Position numbers and translations under genes: made by a program
The notes under the pieces: model-generated
What the model was told of the DNA's origin: nothing
Database searches by the model: none
The model's input: only the letters and a program-made list of their open reading frames with translations
From: Pyronema omphalodes
Taxonomy: Eukaryota > Ascomycota > Pezizomycetes > Pezizales > Pyronemataceae
Length of the DNA stretch: 64,000 bases
Direction: 5' to 3'
NCBI GenBank assembly: GCA_024516155.1
Contig: JAJJXM010000004.1
Location: 868,001-932,000 of the forward strand
Shown here: positions 35,801-45,663 of the stretch, in pieces
Position numbering within the stretch: the stretch's first letter is position 1
How the letters are laid out: each line of letters opens with the position of its first letter

Positions 35801-36533
35801 TAAAGCTTCTTTACCGGCTTTATTCTTCGGATGGCCTGCATTATTTATAATTAATTTTTATTTTATATCAAGATCACATGACCGGATATTTACCTGAATC
35901 TTAAATGGCTCTTCGTAGATAATCAATGACATTCCATCGCCAACCTCGTAGTGCTGGGCTTCGTGAAAGTCAAGCGGAGGTTCACTGGCCGTCACTTCTG
36001 ACTAATTGCCGATTAAATGTCAATCATGATTCCTTAACCAAGACTTTTTGATTTACCGTAAGCTTCCAATATCTCTTGTCTGTAGGTATATCCAGCGGTC
36101 CCCGTTCCATAACGGTACGCCATCTAACACCCCTGTATGTATCTAAAGCGTATATTAGTTGGGAGTTATAATTCTGAAGCGTTGTTCGGCTATCGATGAG
36201 CTGTCAGTAGCTGTAGATGTATATCCATATGCAGAAATAGACTACCGACCTATTTTCGTCTCCATACTCGCTTGGGTCACGGACTGACGGGTCGTAGCGA
36301 ACCCTAAAAACGGTTGGTCTGATGAATTGTACCACACAAAGCGTGACATCGTCAAACGTGAGTGTCAATCCATGGTAGTGTGTCTCTCGGTATGGGCTGC
36401 ATGCTGTCGGGTCGCGTGGTTTTGGAGGATCCCGCGAGACACTAACAACCCTTTTAGGACCACCCCAAGCTTTGGCAGTATCGAAGTAATCCTCAGCTCT
36501 GCAATAGTTAAGAGGATCACTGATGCCTGACAT
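32828..36533 (-). CDS. Alpha-1,4-glucan lyase (glycoside hydrolase family 31)
   Basis: Cleaves alpha-1,4-glucans such as glycogen or starch by beta-elimination from the non-reducing end, releasing 1,5-anhydro-D-fructose, a non-hydrolytic GH31 activity (EC 4.2.2.13). Seven exons: 36533-36246, 36173-36057, 36001-35894, 35835-35577, 35523-35460, 35411-35146 and 35097-32828; six introns of 48-72 nt, all GT-AG and phase-consistent; 1123 aa, close to known lyases of about 1070. The match to morel-type lyases is close throughout, e.g. RPTVFRVRYDP, DPREPLYHSDPFYL, NYSQIAIDFGKTNSGYIK, YSYNLHKATYHGL and NHYVRKNRKWFQEPY. Catalytic nucleophile Asp565 is in FVWQDMTTP, where hydrolytic GH31 enzymes have WxDMNE; Asp652 is in GLWSGDNAS. 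There is no signal peptide, so it is probably intracellular. An ordinary alpha-glucosidase is the alternative, but WQDMT argues against it. Confidence 0.93.
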
Positions 36534-36703
36534 TCTGAATTCGGATCAACGGTTGTACGGGGTTCAATCGGATATCTCCAGAGTCAGAGCGCAAGCGTAA
36601 CCGAAGGATATATCGATAACGTCGAATATGGACAAAAGAGGGACGCGACGAATTGATGTCGGATGACAGTTGAATGGATACAGCGGCTGTGGTAGGATCC
36701 ATC

Positions 36704-36718
36704 TTCTATATAAGAAAG
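36704..36718 (-). promoter_or_regulatory. Candidate TATA box of the glucan lyase gene
   Basis: On the minus strand the sequence reads CTTATATAGA, about 175-185 bp upstream of the ATG at 36533. Position and sequence are suitable, but there is no transcript evidence. Confidence 0.35.
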
Positions 36719-39700
36719 GAAGCTTCCACCCGGCCTTCGAAAGCTTGCAGTGTGGACTCCATTTTAGCTGCATCCGCCCGGCTCCTCACTTGTCTCATCC
36801 GACATGCTATTTCCTGATACACTGTTTAAAGATCCAAGGAGGGCGCCACCAATCAGCAAAAGAGCAAATCCTCGCCCGGAAAAGTAACATGATTACACCC
36901 TCTACTTACCCCGTACCAAGCTACCCCCTGCCAATGTCGTTCAAGATACCCAACAGTCGGGGCATTTCTTTATTGATGCCTGGCACATTTCGACTCTCAA
37001 ATTTTTTTTGGCGGCAATCCCCACATCCCAATCAGAATCCCCATGCTCAAATTGCTCTTCAGGGCCACTATTGCCGATGAGCTTGGTTTCCAATTGATCT
37101 CGCGATGAAAGCGAAGGCCCGTTACCTGGGAAAACGGAAGTACTGTTGGCCCGCAGATATAGAGCTCCAGAGTGGCTTGCAGACGCACACGCATGCAGGG
37201 TCCAAATCCCAATTTCCGCTAACGCACTCGTCACGCGCTAGAATTCGTGGGAGCCGAAATGTGTATATATCTCGCAAAGATGTCCTGACGAACGGTCCTT
37301 CTGTGTTCGATACTTCCTACGGCAATCGGCGACAAAAATACGACTGATGGACCCCAACGAAAAAAAAAATATATATCATCATCCGCATCCGCATCAATGG
37401 AAACAATGTCACGATCCTGGTTCCGGCAAGTCCGTGCATAAATTACCGGTATCCACAAATCGAAGATACCGACAGGAGTTGCAGGGCTGCGGTATGAAAA
37501 GCGCACGGATACCGGATGACCATTGGATCGGCCCGACCCACTGTGTCAAAATCGCAGGTGCTATTTCAAACTTTATTCATGCACTTCACCTCCAGTCGAA
37601 AGTTCAGACGAGAAAAGGGTTCTTGCGTGCAACATGAGGGATACCGATAGGCGTTATGTGATGACCCGGTGTGATTCGCCACAAGCTCGTTGATCAACAC
37701 CTCTTCAGTCGAGTCGGAGAGTGAGGGTGTTACGCCAGGCGCCGCATGCGGCCCAACAATACGAGTTTATCGCCCAAGGCTGGCAAACAGGCGATGAACG
37801 ACGAAGCACGTTGACAATAAATCTTCAAAGAGATTTGCTGTGCTGAATCCGGATGGTTGAATGATATGAAAGGGATGGGCCTAAGCACCACGTGCCAAGT
37901 GGGTTTGCTGGTTGCGGTGATTCCCGATATTCGCCGCTCGGGAAAGCGTTTTCGGGCTATCCTTGAGTGGGGAAGGACCGCCTAAGGGACGCGCATCCTG
38001 CCGATATCAAGCACTACGTTATATTCGCATTAGCCAAACTGACCGACGTTTCAACACCTTCAATTCGGTATCGTGTGGAGGATTGCAATTCCGATATCAG
38101 AAAACGGAGATGAATTTGTTGATATCGTTGGCTTGACATTGACGACTTGCATAAGGGTAATTCGACTTTAATTCCAACGATACATAATCGCCTCATCGAG
38201 TTCGAGTCCAAGTTTCACTGCGGTAGGCAGTTACATAGAGAGAGCCATTGTAGGCCAAATATTGACGTCTTTCGTGAGATTGCGAATTTCGGTGCCGGAA
38301 TCCGCGGTAGTTGCGGTGGTGGTGGTACCGAATGAGGTGAGCTGCAGCCCGATGCCGTAACCATGGAAGGAACTGAACTTCGGTTGCAATGGAGATACCC
38401 GGTGTGCGGTGACGAGTGCAGAAAATGAGCGACTTCGGTAGATGAACAGATCGAAGCGTACGTGAACAATTGAGGCTTTTGTTGGGTTGACGTGATGGAG
38501 AAGTGGAGAAACGCTAGCCAGAAGAAGAGAGCGTTTACCGAGGGGAGCACCAATTGAAGCCATAATCCATTCCGCGGCTTCAATGCCACTGCCCTCTCTA
38601 AGTCAGAATATGCATTTTTGCGATTTTCTGAATTTTAAATTGGAATGTGAAAATCTCAATCAGATAAAACCTTTGAGTAGATATCAATCGAGGACGGTAG
38701 GTACCGTAAACAGCAGATGATATTTACCCTAAGCCCTAAAACGCCTTCAACATCCCTTGGCTCCACTTGTCTTCCTTTTGCCCCGTGTATTCTGCCGTTG
38801 AACCCTGCACCGCGCACGAGTTGATATTGTGGTTCCAAATTCCCCGAGCTACCAAGTTGCTTATGTGTTGTCACAGTCATACGCTTCGATTAATATCCCC
38901 ATTTGTATTAATATGATACTAACTGACTGAACCGTCTATCGCGGATCTCATCAGTTCTCTGTCGGCCGGTGCTGCAAAATTCACTTCTGCTGTCAAGCCA
39001 CGCATGTAGTCTATCCCGATCTGTTCGGCTGTTGAAATAAACTTTGTATCTCTCATGCTGTCACAGACAAGCATTTTTCCAGATTCGAAGACGTTCGAAC
39101 GTTTCACTAGTTATGGAAATGTGTATTTTTCCCCGGGCAGAATCACAAGTGCAGAATACTAGTGTTACAGTCGCTTCTTGACTTGTCGAATAAGCGCATG
39201 TTGCGATAACCCATTCAATTGAAAAGCTTGAGACATCAGCTCGCGCGCCATGAGCGGTATTGGCAGTCCCAACAAATGTACGGCCTCTAACCTACTCTTT
39301 CAAGAGAAAAAAAGAAAGATCTGCATGGAATATGATTTCCCGGATCATCGTGATTGTGGTCCTTGCGCATTCCAAGGGCTACCATCTAATCACAATTTCT
39401 CACTCTGGATTGAATAACAACCTGACATGTAAATGTAAATATCCTAGGGTGAATGCATGATCACGCCTCTTCAAGCCTCTCTTTTCCATGCGGTAATTCA
39501 TCAGTACATATGAGACTGCCCGTTTCGACTTCCACGCCTTCCACGCCTTCCAACCATTTCTTCCTCAACCAAGCTAAGCTGTCGCCTCAACCTCGTGGGC
39601 CTGAGGCCACATCCTATGCTTCTATTTTAATTCTAAACTCGTGGTGCATACGGGTGTGGCGTTTTTATGTGTGGCGCGAACCCTAGCCATATGCATCTTC

Positions 39701-39980
39701 CACGCCGCCCCCTGAATGCTTTCAACCTTCCATGTATCTAACGCTGCTCATCCAGTCTCACTCTCATGCAGCCACAAAACACATCTGACACGATCTTACG
39801 ATTTCCTGAACTTCGCAGTAACACATTTTGAAACTCCCCCAGATCATCACTTTCTATGCACATACGTCATACAACAACCCCTAGTGCCAAATCCCAAGTC
39901 TGTCAATCCGTCAGTTCAACGCCATTTGTAATTGCCGTGTCTCTAACAAGACACATCAAGCCCGATTCTCGTCTGCAACT
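36719..39980. other. Intergenic, no gene recognised
   Basis: GC content is somewhat higher than the surroundings and several modest open frames occur on both strands (for example minus 38231-38563, which has a true ATG and reads MASIGAPLGKRSLLLASV). None shows a recognisable domain, splice structure or neighbour logic. These may be remnants of decayed genes, but I cannot name one. Confidence 0.4.
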
Positions 39981-39984
39981 GTTG

Positions 39985-42280
39985 TATCTGGCGTAGTAAG
40001 TTCTTCGAGTAGGATGTCACGTCGAGCCATGTCTTCCAGAAGTAACTGAATCATTTCCTCGCGGCAAGACTTCGCCATTTCTCATGGAGCCCGGCGAATA
40101 GCATCTCTCATGCTGACATCTATGTCTCCTCCCTTCAGAACGACCGCGTTGTTTCTAGTTTTCCGTATCGAGTTGCCTTCATGAAAGGGGAAAAGTTGAA
40201 TTGGTCTTTGGTACCGATTCAATATCATCCCTGGCTAATAATAGACGTATCATCTCATGGCGACCGTATTGAACAGACTGGGGTAGTGCAGTGAATCCAC
40301 ATTAATCTGTAGAGCTGGTGTAGGAGGATTTTTGGGCTAATAATAAACGCTCCATCACATAGTAAACTTTTCGGGTAACTTTAGCCTATATATTACATAA
40401 GATCCGGATATATCTTTGGACTTGACGTTCGAATTTTGCATTTGAAAACGTTATGTATTGACCTCAGACATTTCGATTTGTGATTGAAAGGTTGGGGTTT
40501 GGAGCATCAAGTAGTCGGGTTTGATTGATTGATTAATTCTTAAAAATTCCCAACCGTAATCAAGTAGTCGGGAATTGCTCTTGTAATACCCTGGATTCAC
40601 ACACTGCTTGGAGAACTGTTTTTCTACTGTCCTGGCGCCATGTTGATCGATAGTGCTGAGTCAGAAGGATCTTTCATATTAAATGACAATGTCCTTATGA
40701 CCGAATAGCATGCATATTGCTCCAAGGTGACTTTTTTAACAAGCGTTTTACAACGGCGCCAATCCAAACTTGTCTCCAAGTTGATATGAATATCGCTTCT
40801 TCCCAGTGATTGATGATCGTACAGCCTGTCACACGGTGCGTTGAGAAGCTCGAACGATTCTTCAAACTGATTTAGCGACCCGACAAATTTCCGTGTTCAA
40901 CTCGTAGTGTATGTGAGATGGTGCGAGAGATCACTTCTTCATGTAGAATGTCTATCTATCGGTAATAATTGTAGCAAAGTCCAGCCCCGAGACCTAGGAG
41001 ATTGATTTTTGGTGTTGCGAGCTAAGGTTGTCTGATATTGATATCTTGATGCTCAAGCAGTATATGTAGTCTAGATATCTCCAAAGATTCGCGTATATGA
41101 CCCCTATTTACCACTGCCTCCATTGGAGTACCCCAACTTCCGAACTGGCCCGTATAAAACGATTCAATCCATTCTTATTGGTATTTTCCGTGATGTATAA
41201 ACTTCAACCATCTCAACATAGCAACATCTTATTGTAAAAATCAATGAGGTTTGTGATAAACATTCATGGTATTTCTTTTATAAGTTCAAAAGGCCCAGAA
41301 AGCGACGTGCATATTTTCGGCTCCGGAATGAGCAAAAAGATTCATTAAACCTAGTTTTCCCTGGTATCACCGTCGCTTCCTTCCAAGGCGAGTGCTTTGA
41401 TGTGACATCCGGCATTCAGGAATTCAGTACCAGATACTATGTTACTTCATTTTCGATATGAAGTTTTGCAGTGACCACTTAAGTAACTAAAATTGCCTGT
41501 TTGTATCTTTCAAAGTTCCTTGAGCACTTTGTAAATGATGTCTTCGATTCATATCTTCAAATTTATCCAAAGTATCGATGCATACATAAATTGGTTGAGA
41601 TTTCGATGTATTCCTAGAGATCATTTCTAGCACCCGGTATGTGTAATTATGATTAAGTGGCGCCTGTTTCTATTCTTAATTGAATAAAGGGCCTCCGATC
41701 GACCCAATGGAACATCGATGATCGAGGGACGCAATAATGGACTGCTTAATAATCCTCTCATCATGTTGGTCGTCGACTGTGTTTTTCCGTCTTGGAAGTT
41801 GCATTATAAGTGTAGTAAATCCGCTTTGTTATCCTATTGGATTTGAAATAGGTGGTCGACCACAACTAAACTTTTAAATCGACACAATTCATCCATTAAA
41901 AATCCTTCTGAAACTGAGCTTACCATATGGTCGTCTTTCCCGGTACCTGGGACGCCGTAGCAATCAAGCAGGCTCAATTTTTGCTATTATCGCGCCATTC
42001 CTGGAACTCGGTCATACTTTGAACTACTCTCCAGTGCCTTTAGAGCGCTTTGCACAAATCTTAACATGCCTATCATAATGCTTCAACGGCAGTATCCAAG
42101 CGATGAGATTGATCATTGCAGAATACAAATTTTCATTAGCGAGCACCATAGATCCTGTTGTATTGATCGATATGCGTGCCAATTGCTTCTACGTATATTT
42201 TACGCACCTCACAAGAAATTTCATCTGGACGTTAATACTGCGGCGATGAGGTCGAGAACTTCGAATAGCACATCACGATT
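39985..42280 (-). pseudogene. Relic of a NACHT-ankyrin (NLR-like) protein
   Basis: Minus-strand translation, reading from high to low coordinate, gives the blocks of a fungal NACHT-ankyrin protein in order but in shifting frames: INLIAWILPLKHY (about 42115-42075), KRSKGTGE then a stop where Trp is expected (about 42040), EFQEWRDN (about 42005), Walker A GVPGTGK with a one-base insertion before TTIW (about 41960-41928), CNFQDGKTQSTTNMMRGLL (about 41810-41750), Walker B-like IYVCIDTLDKFEDMNRRH (about 41590-41540), and at the end two ankyrin pieces, GRHEMIRLLLARDDIES (about 40270-40215) and EEMIQLLLEDMARRDILLEE (about 40060-40000). Intact relatives are signalling NTPases linked to fungal allorecognition or immunity. 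Many stops and frameshifts mean it is non-functional. Confidence 0.8.
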
Positions 42281-42490
42281 CATTTCTGTTTTGAAATAAC
42301 AAATGTATTCAAATTCAGTAGTGTCTCAAAGGTCCCATGAATCCCAGTTAAACAATTTTCAAAAAAAAAAACAAAAAAAAAAAAAATAGATATTAAACAA
42401 AAAACAAAAACAAAAACTGAGCACACAATTGACATCCATGACTTGTTCGTACAAAACCTGAATTTGAACACAGAAAACCAATATTACTCT

Positions 42491-43884
42491 TCACATAAAC
42501 TCATCAGCCTTCTTCCTTCCACGTTTCCTCTTTCCTCCTCCTCCTAACATGCCATCACTCATCAAGCCCTCTCCCTTCGCGCTCATCATCTTTCTTGCAA
42601 ACAAATCATTGCTGGGAGGACTGGGTGTATTTGAGTTCTCGGAATCTGGTAATGATATCCTCTCGGCTAAGCTCCTGGGCGGTAGACTAATGCGCTCTGC
42701 TAAGCTTCTTGGTTTCGGAGGAAACAATTCCTTCTGCTGCCTTTCGGGGAACAATTCTCGCTCTTTACTAGGGAATGGTTGCCTCTCTTGTGTAGGTGCG
42801 GTGGAGCGTATGCTAATTCCCATCTGATCCATCACCGCTGATGAGGTTTGAGGTTTTCCAGGGAATAGCTCCGTCTCGGAAGATGCTGGTGCGGTGGGTG
42901 TACTTATGGGGTACGGCTCCTTATCCATTGCTGCGGTTGAACTGTATGATTTCCTTGGGAAAAGCTCTTTTGAGGGCCGCTCCGAAGGGCGTATGCATTT
43001 AGAGGGGAAGAGCTCGATGGGGCTTCTTGATCTCCTGCGGCTATTCGAATCTAACTGGCTTCGTCTAGGTGGTGATCTAGATCTAGGGTATCGACGCTGT
43101 CTTACTGGCGATCTAGATCGTGATCTAGTTCGTGTCGTTGACTTTGGTGCATCGTCGTACATATCGTCGGCGTAATGGTCCTGGCGTCTTCTAGCCCCAT
43201 CTTCACGCGAGTCATAATATCTACGTGAATAATCTCCATCGCCACCATCTCTAACGTCTCTATTATCCCTGGAGACCGATCTACGTGGACGTCTTCGGTT
43301 CCGATCTCTACGTTCACGGGCTTCGCCTCGATCTTCTTCCGGGTGGAAAAGGTAGTATCGACTGCGTTCACGTGCACCTCTCTCTTTACGGTCTGAGGGT
43401 TTCGAGATTCTGACCAGGAGGTGTGAATCGGGAGATTGAGAGAATGGTTTGGCTTCGCGAAGCTCCAATTGAGGGATGTTCGCCGCGTCCTCGACGGAAA
43501 GCGCCGCGAGTGCAGCACGTGCAAGTGCTGGGTTTTCGTATACGATATTTAAGGATGTGTCATCAATCCATTCTAGGCGTTCCATTTTTTCTGAAAAGTG
43601 CTCTGCAATGTAGGCTTCGACTTGAGCGGTGCTCAACTGCCAGTTGTTAGTGAAGCTAGCGAACGGAGGTAGTGGTTGCTAACATTGTCGACACCGCGGA
43701 TGTGAATGCGCTCAGGAACAAACAGTTCGTCGTCTGCTGTAGGTGCTGAGGTTGTGACGGTCGTGGAATCGAGCATCATCGTGTCATTGGCCATGGGTGC
43801 CGTTTCGAGTAGAGCCGGGACATCATCGTCATAGTCCATAATAATATCGTCATCGTCAATAAGGTGATTATTTGGCATCGCCAT
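42491..43884 (-). CDS. NCBP3-like nuclear cap-binding subunit with ELFP-type repeats
   Basis: Exons 43884-43684 and 43636-42491; intron 43637-43683 (GTTAGC...CACTAAC...GGCAG) restores IHIRGVDNLSTAQVEAYIAE; 448 aa. Residues about 55-110 match the NCBP3/C17orf85 RRM-like domain, with ERLEWIDDTSLNIVYENP as the hallmark. In animals NCBP3 joins the alternative cap-binding complex in mRNA export; the fungal role is inferred. Residues about 165-275 are Arg/Ser-rich (RTRSRSRSPVRQRR). The C-terminal half carries repeated short motifs: IELFPSK, KELFPRK, TELFPGK, QPFPSK, RELFPER, KELFPPK and NDLFARK. There is a tandem SLAERISLP duplication and a basic tail KRKRGRKKAD (likely nuclear localisation). The N-terminus is Asp-rich. 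Divergent neighbour at 44319. Confidence 0.85.
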
Positions 43885-44318
43885 AGTTCGCTGAGGTTAT
43901 GTGCGGAAGATTGACGCGTGAAAGGGGTCGGTTGGTGCTGTGACCTTTGGTTGGAGAACTTGACGCGAGTGATTTACTGTTCAAAGAGCGTAGCGGCGGA
44001 GTTGTTATTCGTAGTGAAGTATTTCCCAGAGATAGAGCGATATTGTGTGTATATGGACCTGTCTTTGTGCTGGTGACACGGTGTGAGGTGTCAAAGAAAA
44101 GTGATTGCAAGCTGTGGACAGGTACATACGTACTCTAACTTTCCCTTACCTGCGTCTAGCGCGTAAACAAATGCCAAGAATAGGCTAGCAAATCTCTCAG
44201 TCCCCCGCACAGAGCCTCACTAACCGAGATACCAGTTTACGTCATTTCATCTTTGTTAGGGCCCCAGTTATAGATTTATCCGCCTCCCTCTCATCACCAA
44301 GAGCGTCAAGCCTCCGAA
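43885..44318. promoter_or_regulatory. Bidirectional promoter region
   Basis: A 434-bp gap lies between the diverging start codons of the NCBP3-like gene (43884) and the LisH/WD40 gene (44319). It must contain both core promoters. The right end is pyrimidine-rich (CCGCCTCCCTCTCATCACC) just before the 44319 ATG. Confidence 0.65.
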
Positions 44319-45663
44319 ATGCCAGCCGCCGATTCGCCACAGGTGCTAATAGCACGATATCTTCAATCCAATGGCTATGATAAGGTCAACTGAACCACCG
44401 CCATAGCAACGTCCCACACGGATGAGCTTCACACAGCTGACACCTCTGCTCGGTCTAAAAGACTTTGGCTGTCTTCTTTGAAGAGACAAATCTTAATATA
44501 GACAACATCAAAGCAAGTGGCTCAGGGGACGCGTTAACCATCGAAAAAGTCCTTGATGAGAAGCGTCTTTACGATCTTGCTGTAAAGGTGGAGAAGGTTG
44601 AGATCAGCGAAACTGAACCAAGCTTTACACAGCCATGTAAGAGCTTCATATAGCCACGTCGACAATATCTAACATTTCAACAGACCCTTCCCAGGCCACT
44701 GATATTACTTCCGCTGATGTTGTACCTTCAAACATCCTGTTCACTACAATTGTTTCCTCCTTGGAGCCCTTCGACGGACCTATCCTAATCACCACTGCTG
44801 CCGACCGAGGTCTTCGCATCTACTCTGCAAAAACACCATTCACCCTCCTCCGTAACTTTCCCGCTCCCACCAATTCTGCCATTCTCCATGTCGAAGTCAT
44901 CTCCCCCAAATACCTTGTCCTAGGAACCATGACCGGCCTCCTTGTTGTTATTTCCGCCGACACTGGAGAACCTCTTCAGTCAGTGCCTGCCCATACCAAA
45001 TATACCACTCGGATCATCCATTCCGCCCCATACCTCGTATCCGCTTCCTACGACAAAACGATCTGTCTCCACCGTGGATTCGAGAGTGCTGACTCACCAC
45101 TCATCGGTGATCTTATCGGCAAGCTCGACCTCCCTACACCCCCGGAAGCGTTATGTGTTCTCCCGAACAAAACCCTCGTGTTTTCCCGCCGGGACTCAAC
45201 AAGTCTCTATTACCACAGCCTTGAATCAGACTTGCCACACCTTAGCACTCGGAACTTATCCTCAGCGGTCTGGGCCGGCTGGCACCCCATGGCTATCGCA
45301 CCGCATCCCAGCAACCCAGACCTGTTAGCAGTGGTCACAAGCTCGGTTCCTTACATGAAGTTTTTGTTAGTAAAGACGGATAGCGAAGAGGTGATAAAGG
45401 AGGTATTTACAGGAGCTCCGCAGAGCGCATACTCCACGCCGCTAGTGGTTTGGAGGCCGGATGCAAGCGGGGTTTGGGTCAATGCTGATGAGGGGGTTGT
45501 CAGAGGGCTAGAAGTTAAGACTGCTAAGGTTGTGGCGGAGTTGCAGGTGTGTCAGAAGGGGGAGAAGGTTAGGGCGTTGTGGGCTGGGCTGGTGGATGGA
45601 AAGGAGGTGTTGGTGACGGGTGCATTTGATAAGGGACTTAAGGTATGGAGGGTGAAGGAATAA
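44319..45663 (+). CDS. LisH-domain, WD40/beta-propeller-like protein
   Basis: Exons 44319-44384, 44462-44636 and 44684-45663; introns 44385-44461 (GTCAAC...AAAAG) and 44637-44683 (GTAAGA...TCTAACATTTCAACAG); 406 aa. Splicing restores an N-terminal LisH motif (VLIARYLQSNGYDK + TLAVFFEETNL, residues about 9-33), a dimerisation module typically found with WD40 or CTLH domains. The remainder (about 95-406) is beta-propeller-like, with repeated ITTAADRGLRIYSAK, LVSASYDKTICLHR and the final VTGAFDKGLKVWRVKE as the clearest WD blades. Ortholog identity is not recognised. LisH-WD40 proteins usually act as scaffolds in larger complexes; the specific partner is unknown. The shared promoter with an RNA-cap factor gives no firm functional clue. 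Confidence 0.82.

Noticed and set aside
32828..36533. Annotation as an ordinary secreted alpha-glucosidase
   Set aside because: No signal peptide, WQDMT rather than WxDMNE, and closer overall similarity to known glucan lyases.
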